In this document: in pieces, positions 47,071-56,715 of the stretch
How positions within the stretch are numbered: position 1 is the first letter of the stretch
Layout of the letters: every line of letters begins with the position of its first letter
From: Shewanella donghaensis
GTDB lineage: Bacteria > Pseudomonadota > Gammaproteobacteria > Enterobacterales > Shewanellaceae
Assembly (NCBI RefSeq): GCF_007567505.1
Contig: NZ_CP041783.1
Coordinates: 186,001-250,000 of the forward strand
Reading direction: 5' to 3'
Length of the DNA stretch: 64,000 nt
The notes under the pieces: generated by a model
The model's input: only the letters and a program-made list of their open reading frames with translations
What the model was told of the DNA's origin: nothing
Database searches by the model: none
Program-made: the position numbers and the translations under genes

Positions 47071-50000
47071 ATGAAGAAAAGTGTTCTCTCGCTGGCAGTA
47101 GCCAGTATGTTCAGTTTAGGCGCTAACGCAGCAGTTAACGATTTACTGATCACAGAAATGGTTCAGAAAAATTATGGTGCTGAAGTTGGCTCTGTAGAAA
47201 TTACCAATACTCATGCAACTGAATCATTTACTTTTACCGATGATACCGCCGCATTTATGTGGGGTAACGGTAAGTACGAAAACCAAATGCTTGCAGCTGG
47301 TGGTGCGCCGCTATTAACGGGTATCACCGTTGAAGCTGGTAAGTCTATTGTGGTAATCAATGCTGCAGCTTCTGACGAATATAAAAAAATTATTACCGAT
47401 AATGGTGGTGATTTTGTTATTGGTGAAGGCAATGGTTCAGGGACTTACAGCGACTTTTACCTAAGTGGTAATGACGGCTTTTACATCAAAAACGGTGACG
47501 TAATCATCGATCGTGTTGGCGCAGCTGATAACACCAGTGTTTGGGCTGAAGACACCACATTACGCCGTCGCCAAGACAGCGAAGGCAATGCACCTGCACC
47601 TTCAAGCGACTTTGATGCTTCTCAATGGGAAGTCATTAGTCCGCTAGATATGAGCACAGTTGGCACCCCAAATCTTGCTGACGCTTTTACCCCGTTCTTT
47701 TGCGAAAATTTAACAACAATCAGTGAAATTCAAGGTACTGGTGGTGAATCACCATTAAAAGGCCAGAGTATTGCTGTACAAGGCGTCGTGACTGCCGTTG
47801 TTGATATTCCTAAAAAAGGTTTCTATTTACGTGATGAAGTTGCTGATGGTAACCCATTAACTTCTGATGGTATTTTTGTTGAAAGCGGCAATGCTGATAG
47901 TCAGTTAGTGGGACGCACAGTCTGTTTAGGCAGTGATGTTGCTGACAATTACGGTCAAACGCAGTTAAGTGCAGAAAGCTGGGAAGTGACTAACAGTGCT
48001 TACACGCCAACGTTAGCGACAGATCTTGAAATGCTAGATTCAGACGGTGGTTCTGTTGAGACCATGCTTGAACGTTATGAAGGCATGCTAGTTAACTTAC
48101 CTGAAGATATACGTCCACAAGCTGACGGTATCCATGATATGCGAGTATCACGTAGTTTCAGCTTTAACTTCGATAGCTTCCGCAACAACATGACCTTGGC
48201 ATATTTACGTCCTAATATGCAGCCAAATCAGCTTAATGTTGCTGGTTCACCAGAATCTGTAGCGGCAGCTGCGCAAAACGATGATTATCGTTTAGTCATT
48301 GAAAGTGCTACGAAAGCTAGTAATGATGTTATCCCTTACTATCCTAACTTTGGCATTGCTCCTGCAGATAATTATGTTCGCATCGATGACAGTGTTGTAG
48401 GTATGGAAGGGGTTATTAGTTACACCTTTGGCAATTACAGCCTAACGGTAACTAACGAGTTAACCAGTACCAACTTTATCCATAATTTGCCAAGAACAGA
48501 CAGCCCTGATATTGATGAAACGGTTGCAGATGACCAGTTTGCTATCCGTATTGCCAGTCAAAACTTGTTTAATTACTTTAATTCTCCATTTGGTGGCGAT
48601 CAAAACCAATTCGGCCAAAGCCGTGGTGCTGATACCTACAATGAGTTCATCCAACAAAAAACTAAGTTAGTTGAAGCGCTTCGTGCTCTTGATGCTGATG
48701 CAGTAGGTTTGATGGAAATAGAGAACAACGGTTATGGTCTTAAAAGTGCTATTGCAGATTTAGTGAATGAAGTTAACGTTTACTACAACGACGAATATGC
48801 AAATAACCACGATAAGCCTTATTCAACTGAAAATCGTTATGTATTCGTTGGTTTTGATCATAATGGTAATCAGGTTCTTGATGCGTTAGATGCATTGGGT
48901 TCAGATGCTATTGCGACCGGTATTATTTACCGTCCAAGCAAATTAAGCATCGAACGCACGCGTGTTGTGACTATGCCACAACAAAAAGCACCGACTATCG
49001 TAAATGTTAATAACGAAGTTATTAAAGATGATAGAGATGAGATCTTAGAAAGCGGTCAAAACTATCATCGTGATGCACTTGTTGTGACCTTTGTGGTTAA
49101 CCAAACTGGTAAACGTTTAACGCTTGCAGTAAATCACTTTAAGTCTAAAGGCTCAACGTGTTGGGAAGATTGGCAGGGTGTTGACTTTGGCGATGCGACT
49201 AAGTGGGAAGAAGATGCTCCAGATCTAGATTTCCAAGGTTCTTGTTCTGAGTTCCGTATTTCTGGTGCCGTTCGTTTAGCTGAAGAACTTAAAACGGTTG
49301 AAGGCGATAAAATCATCTTGGGTGATCTTAATGCCTATGCGAAAGAAGATCCTTTATTAGTATTAACTGAGAATCCTCGTAACAAAGCCCTAATGACTGC
49401 AAGTCATACTTTTGTCGGTACTAAGCCACAGTTCAACACTGATGGAGCACCAGTAGCGATTACAAGTAGCTATGGTTATATCGATATTATCTCTAAAGTT
49501 TTTGAAGAAAAAGGTAAAACACCTTGGAGTTATTCTTATAACGATGAAGTGGGTTCATTGGACCATATCTTAATTTCTCCATCCCTTGAAGACCGTATAA
49601 TCGATGCATCGGATTGGCACATTAATGCTGCTGAATCGAGCCTTTACGATTACAACAATGAGTACAAAGGTGATTACGATAACGAAGTGAATAAGTTCTT
49701 TGCTGAAGATCATTTCCGCTCTTCAGATCATGATCCAGCACTCGTTACTTTAAGTTATACACCTGGTGAGGCTGATGCTAATCGTCAAATCCATTTAACC
49801 AATCTTAATAAGTTGATGAAAGTGCCATATCAGATCCCTGAGTCTGCTGGTGCGATGGCGGGTGATATTGCCATCATCAAGTTGACACCAAAAGATGATG
49901 AAGCTCAATTGGACTTAAGCCAATTGGTTGAACCAAATGTGGTGTTAACACAAGACGGTGAAACGTTTATTAACTTTGAAGTATTTGGCGCACCATCTGC

Positions 50001-50208
50001 ACGTTATACCGCAAAAGTGTCACTTGAGCGTGATGGCAATGTGGTTGAAGGCTCTAAGGTTTCTTTAGATATAGAAGTGGCAAGTCGAGATGCATTAGTT
50101 GCTGACATCAAAGAAGAAAAACATGATGGTAGTGGCGGTAGCACTGGATTATTAAGTTTGTTATCCCTACTTGGTTTATCGGCGTTCCGTCGTCGTAATC
50201 GTAAGTAA
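47071..50208 (+). CDS. exeM: ExeM-type extracellular endonuclease with GlyGly-CTERM tail
   Basis: 1045 residues. Signal peptide (KKSVLSLAVASMFSLGANA), then a lamin-tail (LTD) domain starting NDLLITEMVQKNYG, an OB-fold-like region (GQSIAVQGVVTAV, about residues 230-320), and an endonuclease/exonuclease/phosphatase domain about 480-890 with ASQNLFNYFNSPFGGD, LMEIENNGYG, LGDLNAY and the catalytic SDHDPALV. The C terminus is a GlyGly-CTERM sorting signal: GSGGSTG, a hydrophobic stretch, and RRRNRK. Such proteins leave by type II secretion and are cut by rhombosortase. Degrades extracellular DNA (biofilm, nutrient); ExeM of S. oneidensis is the known relative. Confidence 0.9.
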   Translation: MKKSVLSLAVASMFSLGANAAVNDLLITEMVQKNYGAEVGSVEITNTHATESFTFTDDTAAFMWGNGKYENQMLAAGGAPLLTGITVEAGKSIVVINAAASDEYKKIITDNGGDFVIGEGNGSGTYSDFYLSGNDGFYIKNGDVIIDRVGAADNTSVWAEDTTLRRRQDSEGNAPAPSSDFDASQWEVISPLDMSTVGTPNLADAFTPFFCENLTTISEIQGTGGESPLKGQSIAVQGVVTAVVDIPKKGFYLRDEVADGNPLTSDGIFVESGNADSQLVGRTVCLGSDVADNYGQTQLSAESWEVTNSAYTPTLATDLEMLDSDGGSVETMLERYEGMLVNLPEDIRPQADGIHDMRVSRSFSFNFDSFRNNMTLAYLRPNMQPNQLNVAGSPESVAAAAQNDDYRLVIESATKASNDVIPYYPNFGIAPADNYVRIDDSVVGMEGVISYTFGNYSLTVTNELTSTNFIHNLPRTDSPDIDETVADDQFAIRIASQNLFNYFNSPFGGDQNQFGQSRGADTYNEFIQQKTKLVEALRALDADAVGLMEIENNGYGLKSAIADLVNEVNVYYNDEYANNHDKPYSTENRYVFVGFDHNGNQVLDALDALGSDAIATGIIYRPSKLSIERTRVVTMPQQKAPTIVNVNNEVIKDDRDEILESGQNYHRDALVVTFVVNQTGKRLTLAVNHFKSKGSTCWEDWQGVDFGDATKWEEDAPDLDFQGSCSEFRISGAVRLAEELKTVEGDKIILGDLNAYAKEDPLLVLTENPRNKALMTASHTFVGTKPQFNTDGAPVAITSSYGYIDIISKVFEEKGKTPWSYSYNDEVGSLDHILISPSLEDRIIDASDWHINAAESSLYDYNNEYKGDYDNEVNKFFAEDHFRSSDHDPALVTLSYTPGEADANRQIHLTNLNKLMKVPYQIPESAGAMAGDIAIIKLTPKDDEAQLDLSQLVEPNVVLTQDGETFINFEVFGAPSARYTAKVSLERDGNVVEGSKVSLDIEVASRDALVADIKEEKHDGSGGSTGLLSLLSLLGLSAFRRRNRK

Positions 50209-50271
50209 GTTGAACTGAAAGGTGAGGTGTCAGTCAAGGCTGCGCCTCATCATTAAATAAAAGAGACGACT

Positions 50272-52881
50272 ATGAATAATAAAATCAGTGCAGTCGCTAA
50301 AGCAGTTACTCTTCTTTTAGCAACAGCATCTACAGCCGCTCATGCAGATTTGGTTATTACCGAATATGTTGAAGGTGGTGGTAGTAATAAAGCCATTGAA
50401 ATTTCGAACCTAGGCGATAGCAATATTGATCTAGACGCCGCTCAATATGCGATAACGCTATACTCGAACGGTTCAACAGAAGCTGGTAACTCATCAGTAT
50501 TAACCGGTAATTTAGCACCAGGTAGCAGTATTGTTTATCACAATGCGAGTGCTGAAGATCAGTTTAAAGTGGGCATCGAGTCAACCGTTACTTATTTTAA
50601 TGGCGATGACGCTTTATTGCTCACAAAAGACGGAACGATTATTGATCGTTTCGGCAAGCTAGGCGAAGACCCTGGTTCTGAGTGGACAGATGCAAGCGAT
50701 GCTAATTTCTCTACTAAAGATAAAACCTTAAGACGTAAAGCGAGTATCACCACTGGCGATACCAATGCATCTGCAGACTTCCCTGGTACTGATAACCAGT
50801 GGGTTGTGTTTGATAAAGACACTAGCGATGGACTCGGTTGTCCTGGTGAAGGCGCTTGTACTGCTGAACCTGGTGTACTGCTGATTACTGAATACGTTGA
50901 AGGCGGCGGTAGTAATAAAGCAGTTGAAATTTCCAATGTGGGTGGCGGTGCAATTGATTTAGATGCTTCGGTTTATACTCTGAGCCTATTCGGTAACGGC
51001 AGTATTGAAGCTGGTAATACTGAAACGTTAACCGGTATGTTGAATGCAGGTGATAGCATTGTGTTTCATAATGCGAGTGCTGAAGATGCATTCAAAATAG
51101 GCACTGAATCAACCGTCACTTATTTTAATGGCGATGATGCGTTAGTGCTATTTCAAGACGGTGTAGTTATTGACCGTTTAGGAAAGCTAGGTGAACGACC
51201 TGATGGTGCTTGGACAGATCCAAACGATGCTAACTTTTCTACCAAAGACAAAACCTTAAGACGAAAAGAAAGTGTTACAGCTGGTGATACTGACGCAGGT
51301 GCTGATTTTCCTGGTAACAACAATCAATGGGTGACCTTTGATAAAGACACTGCCGATGGTCTAGGTTGTATGGGTGAAAGTGCATGTGGAGATACTCCCG
51401 TTGTGCCAGACCCAGATCCTGAAACGCCGTGTTCTGGTTGTGATGAATTAACGCCAGTAGCAGATCCTGCTACATTTGATACCAATGTTTACTACACAAA
51501 TGTATTGACAGGCAGTTTTGATGATGCCGAAGCAATGAAGAATGCGATTTCTGTCGCTATCACAGCAGGTCATACACAATTGAGTTATAAGCAGGTGTGG
51601 ACTGCACTGTCACATTCTGATGAAGATCCAGCTAATAGCAGTAATGTTATTGAGCTTTATACTGGTAAATCAGTATCTAAGCAAAATAATGGTGGCAATA
51701 CCAGTGATTGGAACCGTGAGCACGTTTGGGCTAAGAGCCATGGCTTCCCAAGTGAATCACAACTCGGTTATACCGATGCGCATCACTTACGTCCTACCAA
51801 TGTGAAAGTTAACTCAACACGCAGTAACTATGACTTTAATGAGTGTAGTGATACTGGGGTTGAAGTTGCTGAAGCGCCAGGTAACTATCTTGATGCGGCT
51901 GCTCGCTGTTTTGAACCAAGAGACGAAGTTAAAGGCGACGTCGCACGTATGATCATGTATATGGATACGCGTTACCAAGGTAACGATTCTAATATGCCTG
52001 ATTTGGTTGCTGTAGATCGTATAACTACAGCTGATGAAGTGTCAAATAATGACCCGCTTCATGGCAAGTTGTGTACGCTTTATGCTTGGCATCAACAAGA
52101 TCCAGCAGATGCAACAGATGCACAGCGTAACGATGCTATTTATACTTACCAAGGCAACCGTAACCCGTATATCGATTATCCAGAATGGGTACAAGCGGTA
52201 TATGGCGAGCAATGTGGCGACCCACTTAATCCAGCTCTAGATGTTGATATGATTATTGTATCGCCAGAGAAGGTTAACGAAGGTGAATCGTTAACAATTG
52301 ATGCTTCTGCAACTGTTGCTGCAGATGGTGCGGAGCTAACATTCAGTTGGGAACAAACTGCAGGCCCAGAGCTTGAGTTTGATGCGACGAGTGCGGTATT
52401 AGCATTATCAGCACCTGAAGTCAGTGCTGATACGCAACTGCAATTTACTTTAACAGTAAGCGACGGTTCTCTTGAAGCTACTGAAGTGGTTAATGTAACG
52501 ATTGAGAATGTGCCTTTATCATTCGACATTAGCTTTAGTGGAAATACTGAGCTTAATGAAGGTGAAAACACTGTTATCACTGCGGCTATTGCTAATGAAC
52601 CTGCAGGTTTAACCTATAGCTGGAAACAAGTTTCTGGCGCTCAAACTGATTTTACTGCAACGGGTCTTGTGCTAAATCTGACAACACCTGAAGTTTCAGT
52701 CGACCAAGCATTAGTGTTTGAACTTGTTGTGAGTGACGGAGAAGAAGAAACAAGTGCTTCTGTCAGTATCAATGTGGCAAACACGTTAGATGATGGTTGG
52801 AGCGAAAACTATAGCGCCGGCAGTTTAGGAGCAGGGCTTCTATTATTATTGCCACTGCTATGGCGCCGTCGTCAGTCTTAA
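50272..52881 (+). CDS. Secreted endonuclease I-family nuclease with two LTD domains and GlyGly-CTERM
   Basis: 869 residues. Signal peptide, then two similar lamin-tail domains about residues 25-195 and 200-370, each starting LxITEYVEGGGSNKAxEISN. Next an endonuclease I domain about 400-640 with the His-Me finger motif DWNREHVWAKSHGFP (about 480) and DAHHLRPTNVKVNSTRSNYDF. Then two Ig-like/PKD-like domains (EGESLTIDASAT, EGENTVITAAIA) and a GlyGly-CTERM end (SAGSLGAGLLLLLPLLWRRR). Similar to EndA/ExeS nucleases. It shares sorting signal and LTD with the upstream ExeM gene, 63 bp away, so the pair may be cosecreted. Confidence 0.9.
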   Translation: MNNKISAVAKAVTLLLATASTAAHADLVITEYVEGGGSNKAIEISNLGDSNIDLDAAQYAITLYSNGSTEAGNSSVLTGNLAPGSSIVYHNASAEDQFKVGIESTVTYFNGDDALLLTKDGTIIDRFGKLGEDPGSEWTDASDANFSTKDKTLRRKASITTGDTNASADFPGTDNQWVVFDKDTSDGLGCPGEGACTAEPGVLLITEYVEGGGSNKAVEISNVGGGAIDLDASVYTLSLFGNGSIEAGNTETLTGMLNAGDSIVFHNASAEDAFKIGTESTVTYFNGDDALVLFQDGVVIDRLGKLGERPDGAWTDPNDANFSTKDKTLRRKESVTAGDTDAGADFPGNNNQWVTFDKDTADGLGCMGESACGDTPVVPDPDPETPCSGCDELTPVADPATFDTNVYYTNVLTGSFDDAEAMKNAISVAITAGHTQLSYKQVWTALSHSDEDPANSSNVIELYTGKSVSKQNNGGNTSDWNREHVWAKSHGFPSESQLGYTDAHHLRPTNVKVNSTRSNYDFNECSDTGVEVAEAPGNYLDAAARCFEPRDEVKGDVARMIMYMDTRYQGNDSNMPDLVAVDRITTADEVSNNDPLHGKLCTLYAWHQQDPADATDAQRNDAIYTYQGNRNPYIDYPEWVQAVYGEQCGDPLNPALDVDMIIVSPEKVNEGESLTIDASATVAADGAELTFSWEQTAGPELEFDATSAVLALSAPEVSADTQLQFTLTVSDGSLEATEVVNVTIENVPLSFDISFSGNTELNEGENTVITAAIANEPAGLTYSWKQVSGAQTDFTATGLVLNLTTPEVSVDQALVFELVVSDGEEETSASVSINVANTLDDGWSENYSAGSLGAGLLLLLPLLWRRRQS
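50344..51382 (+). repeat. Internal duplication of the LTD domain coding region
   Basis: The stretch 50347-50845 and 50881-51379 encode the same domain; the DNA is still recognisably alike (for example GAATATGTTGAAGGTGG and GAATACGTTGAAGGCGG), showing a recent tandem domain duplication inside the gene. Confidence 0.8.
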
Positions 52882-52960
52882 TTTAGTAAAATAAGTTAAG
52901 TTAAAACAAGTCTGATGATTATGATGCTAGCAGCTTGAATTAAGCTTAGTATCAAACCTT

Positions 52961-53002
52961 AAAAGCCAGTTATACGAAGTTTACTTTGTACGACTGGCTT
53001 TT
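52961..53002 (+). terminator. Terminator of the porin-nuclease unit
   Basis: A long stem (AAAAGCCAGT / ACTGGCTTTT, extended by TATACGAAGT / ACTTTGTACG with mispairs), followed by eight T. Confidence 0.9.
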
Positions 53003-53061
53003 TTTTGTCTTTATTTTTTGCATTAAAAATCTAGCCGGTTGTTTTCTACTTCGATCAAATA

Positions 53062-53094
53062 AAAAGCAGATACTAATAATTAATATCTGCTTTT
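53062..53094. terminator. Bidirectional terminator before the minus-strand oxidoreductase
   Basis: An 11-bp stem (AAAAGCAGATA / TATCTGCTTTT) with a T run on both strands; ends the minus-strand gene starting at 54274. Confidence 0.8.
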
Positions 53095-53146
53095 ATTGAA
53101 TGAGCTATTAAATCTCTGTCTTTAGCTCTTTTCGTTTAAGAAGTTT

Positions 53147-54274
53147 TTAAACTTGAGGGGTAATCAAGTACTTCTCACCAGTAGCTTGCTTTGAATAACC
53201 CGCTATCGATTGTAATGTTAATACCTCTGCTAATGACACTTCATGGGTGTAGTGGCTTGCAAACGTTGTGGTGATTTCATCAGCAACACGTTTACGCATT
53301 GCCACGACAGTTTCAGTGCCTAGTTTGCCGAGAGCATTGAATAATAAGAATCCATTGACTCCCCATGCAAAACCAAAGTTACGATTCAGCGTAATAGGTC
53401 CACGGTTTAAAGCACCATAAATGTAAACTTGTTTGAAAATGTCAGAACCATAAACGCTATGTTCAGTCATATCACGAGATGCGGCAACTTCCATACAGTT
53501 AAGAATGTCACTGGTTAATTGACCGCCACCAATTGGGTCAAACGCAATAGTTGCACCGGTTTCAATAATCGCTGTAGTTAAATCAGTAAGGAAAGTATCA
53601 CTACTTGAATTAACCACATATTTTGCGCCCATATCACGTAACAGTTTTTCCTGTTCAACTTTACGGACTATGTTAATTAAATCGACACCATCAGCAATAC
53701 AAATACGGTTTAGCATTTGCCCAAGGTTAGACGCCGCAGCGGCATGAATAATGGCTTTATGGCCTTCAGCGCGCATAGTTTCAACCATTGCTAATGCGGT
53801 AAGCGGGTTCACAAAAGACGATGCGCCTTCTTTAGCCGTAGTGCCTTCTTTTAACGCTAAGCAGCTTCGTACATTGGCACAGATATATTGACGATAAGTG
53901 CCACCGCCAATTACAGCAACGGTCTTACCCATTAATGCTTGCGCTGCAGGAGAAGACCCTGCTGCAACAACGGTTCCAGCCCCTTCATTGCCAACAGCGG
54001 TTGCTTTACCCACACGTGTTTTAACTGCAGGCATAAATTGAGCCGGAACATTCGCGCTAATAGTCGGATTTTGTTCAGTGCCAGATTGTGCCGCGGTTGT
54101 CATATCAGCTGCGCTGAACAAAACGGCTAAATCAGAAGGGTTTAAAGGTGCAGCTTCAATGCGAATAACGATTTCATCGGCAGAAGGTTGTGGCATTTCG
54201 ATGCTTGTTAAAGCCAGTGTTAGTTTATTGTCTTCACTGATTGTTGAAGTCAGTTGAATATTTGTATCAGTCAT
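53147..54274 (-). CDS. Zinc-free MDR oxidoreductase (quinone reductase-like)
   Basis: 375 residues of the medium-chain dehydrogenase/reductase family: N-terminal GroES-like domain (IVIRIEAAPLNPSDLAVLF, GNEGAGTVVAAGSSPAAQ), a nucleotide-binding domain (AIIHAAAASNLGQMLNR, GATIAFDPIGGGQLTSD). The catalytic zinc ligands of alcohol dehydrogenases are absent, so a quinone- or enoyl-reductase role is likely. Substrate unknown. The ATG at 54274 has AGGAG 8 bases upstream; a start at 54292 overlaps that site. The spacer carries the 15-mer TTTGCAGGAGCAAAA (54279-54293), also seen inside the IS91 recombinase remnant. Confidence 0.8.
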   Translation of the reverse strand: MTDTNIQLTSTISEDNKLTLALTSIEMPQPSADEIVIRIEAAPLNPSDLAVLFSAADMTTAAQSGTEQNPTISANVPAQFMPAVKTRVGKATAVGNEGAGTVVAAGSSPAAQALMGKTVAVIGGGTYRQYICANVRSCLALKEGTTAKEGASSFVNPLTALAMVETMRAEGHKAIIHAAAASNLGQMLNRICIADGVDLINIVRKVEQEKLLRDMGAKYVVNSSSDTFLTDLTTAIIETGATIAFDPIGGGQLTSDILNCMEVAASRDMTEHSVYGSDIFKQVYIYGALNRGPITLNRNFGFAWGVNGFLLFNALGKLGTETVVAMRKRVADEITTTFASHYTHEVSLAEVLTLQSIAGYSKQATGEKYLITPQV

Positions 54275-54391
54275 TTGATTTTGCTCCTGCAAATAATTAA
54301 ATCTTTTGAACCAATAACGCTATTGTATTGGCCGTATTTTGTTCGTGGTTAAATTCAAGTACTCGTTTAAGTTTAAGTTTTAGTATTAGTC

Positions 54392-55066
54392 TTATTCTTG
54401 GATCTGAGCCTGCAGCTTTTGTATAAACAGGGGCATATTTGCCTGTCGGTCAGCCTCTATACTTTGGGCAATGGCTGATTGACTCATAGAATCATTCCAC
54501 TGTTTCATACCAGGCACCTGTGCAAGTACATCCCAGTTAAGTTGGCTAGATGCAAATGCACTGACAATGGTATTTACGTGATAAACGTAGATGTCAGCCA
54601 TCGTAAATTTTTCACCAGCAATCCAAGGTGAAAACTGACCCAAGCGACTTAGCGCGATAACGCCACGATTTAATACTTGGCGTACTTCAATCGCTACCGA
54701 TTCAGGTATGTCGGTGCCTGAAAATACATATGGAATAAATCGTCTGCTTGGCAGTTCAAAATAGAGTTCAGCTATTTTCATGATTTGACGTACAACTGCG
54801 CGTTCACCAGCATTTTCAGGGTGTAGCTGCTGCTCATTCGATGTAGGGTAATTCTCTTCAATAAAATCGCAAATGACACTCGACTCTGAAATATGAAGCC
54901 CCTCAGAGGTTGTAATAACGGGGACTTTTCCTGCAGGACTGATTGCTAACAACGCATCACTACCAGCGTAAATAAGGTTTTCTTGGAATGGCAGTTCTTT
55001 GTATAGCAGTAAATGTTTTACGAGGTTGTAATAGTTGCTAGCAGCAAAACCATTCAAAGTAATCAT
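54392..55066 (-). CDS. Glutathione S-transferase family protein
   Basis: 224 residues: thioredoxin-like N domain (MITLNGFAASNYYNLVKHLLL, SPAGKVPVI, ISESSVICDFIEENYP, the Glu-Ser glutathione site) and an all-helical C domain (FSPWIAGEKFTMADIYVYH). Substrate unknown; probably detoxification or a maleylacetoacetate-type reaction. It lies upstream of the MDR gene on the same strand. Confidence 0.85.
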   Translation of the reverse strand: MITLNGFAASNYYNLVKHLLLYKELPFQENLIYAGSDALLAISPAGKVPVITTSEGLHISESSVICDFIEENYPTSNEQQLHPENAGERAVVRQIMKIAELYFELPSRRFIPYVFSGTDIPESVAIEVRQVLNRGVIALSRLGQFSPWIAGEKFTMADIYVYHVNTIVSAFASSQLNWDVLAQVPGMKQWNDSMSQSAIAQSIEADRQANMPLFIQKLQAQIQE

Positions 55067-55547
55067 AAGTCAGCTTTCCATCATTATTGTCAAATTTTTT
55101 ATTAGGTTACAACTGGATTATGGTTGCAATGTTTAAGTTAACCGCATTATTACTTGTTTTAATGTGGTGATATATAGAGGTAAATGTGAATCACTGTTGC
55201 TTTAAAGACAATAATAAGACGGAGATACTCTGCTATTTAACTCATAGTAAGCTTAGTAAGCACTACTATGGCATTTGTGACACTAAAAATTATCGCACTG
55301 CTTAATATGCCAAAATTGAAAAATTCAGTATTGGAACGACAGGTATAGCTAAAAAAGGGGGCTCATTAGATATTCTTTATAAATTACAATTTTTTGTCAT
55401 AAGTGTAGCTGTATGAGTAATGCCAGCTAATCAATGGTTGTTACTAGATATGGTTTTTTGTGAGCTAGAATGTTTAAATGTTGTTGCGAGGCGTGTGTAA
55501 ATCAACAGGTTCAGCTCTAAAAACAGATTAATTAAAGGAATTTAATT
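55067..55547. other. Intergenic spacer, no visible gene
   Basis: About 480 bp, AT-rich. Only short broken frames are seen; no repeat or terminator recognised. Confidence 0.5.
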
Positions 55548-55994
55548 GTGAATAACGTAGCTAAAATCAAAGTAGTAATGAAGGAAAAACTTGTCAGAGG
55601 GCTTATCGGCGGTTTGGTTGGAACTATTGTCTTTACCCTCATGGGACAATACATGGCACCGAAGTTACTTGGTCAGCCGATGGATGTAGCAGCGCTTATG
55701 GCGCCAATGTTAGGAGGCTCTCATACCTTAGGAGTCATTGTACATTTCATCATGGGAACTTTTCTTTTTCCTATGGGTTATCTGATGGTAGGCATTTTAA
55801 ATTTAAAAGGACCAGCTCCCATCCGAGGTGCAATATTTTTAACCGCCATTTACCTAGGCGCGATGACGGTAATGATGCCAATTTTGGGCCAAGGTTTATT
55901 TTTTAACAGTATGCCTAAAGCTATGGTCGCATTAGTCGCACACATTGTATTTGGTTTATTGATGGGTGCCATCATTGGCAAACCTAACAAGTAA
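55548..55994 (+). CDS. Four-span membrane protein, DUF6789-like
   Basis: 148 residues starting at GTG, with AAAGGAA 8 bases upstream. Four hydrophobic segments with many Gly and Met: GLIGGLVGTIVFTLMGQYMAP, GVIVHFIMGTFLFPMGYLMV, AIFLTAIYLGAMTVMMPI, VALVAHIVFGLLMGAIIG. The pattern HxxxG in spans 2 and 4 recalls DUF6789 proteins. Function unknown. Confidence 0.65.
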   Translation: MNNVAKIKVVMKEKLVRGLIGGLVGTIVFTLMGQYMAPKLLGQPMDVAALMAPMLGGSHTLGVIVHFIMGTFLFPMGYLMVGILNLKGPAPIRGAIFLTAIYLGAMTVMMPILGQGLFFNSMPKAMVALVAHIVFGLLMGAIIGKPNK

Positions 55995-56715
55995 GATCTG
56001 GTGTCACTGCTCGCGCACAAATGTTGAAAAAATACTATGAGAAGTTGAATCTACAAAAGCGTAGAATATTACCACCATGATTAATGGTGTGAATTAGAAT
56101 GTTCTACTGTGCTGTAGTGGCTGGGTAAAATTGGCCGCTTGCTTAGATGTTTTCTGTATAAAATTTTATCTGAAATAAATTGAGCCGATGTTACTTTCTA
56201 GCTTACTTTTGGCCATAAACGGGTTAGGGCGGCTAAGTGGTTCTGCCCCATTAATAGTTAGTTCCTAAGCCATTAACGGTTAACTCCATTTGTATTCCCA
56301 TCGAAAAACTTATGTATAGCAATATTGTCAGCCTATAATTTAACTTCCTACATAGTTTATTTCTCATTTTAAAAGCAAATTTTCACCATGTATAGTTGAT
56401 GTTGTTTAACTGGTATTTTATACAGTAGTATTTTTTTGTTCGCCGAATTGTAGGCGGAAATGGCGAAAATTGTGCGCGTTTACACTTGTGTGATAATTAA
56501 ATGTTACATAATATCAACCGGTTAGCTCTTTTCGGGTTTAGATAAGAGGTCTAGAAACCGCGCATGCGCGTTAACACCATAGGTGTATTAGGCTTATTTT
56601 CATTTTTAGCTTTTAATACAAGAGTTTGTCTGTGCGCGTTTTTACTGGTCTAATGAGTTAAACGCGCATGCGCACTATACAAATGTTATGTTTGTAGTCA
56701 AATTTGGTGCATTCA
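55995..56715. other. Accessory-region leader with GCGC-rich repeats
   Basis: About 720 bp. From 56471 to 56675 four related motifs occur: TGTGCGCGTTTACAC (56471), GCGCATGCGCGTTAACACC (56560), TGTGCGCGTTTTTAC (56631) and GTTAAACGCGCATGCGCAC (56657, inverted). The second and fourth form an inverted repeat with an ~80-base centre. It may be an older, degraded cassette attC or a regulatory zone. No gene seen. Confidence 0.5.
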
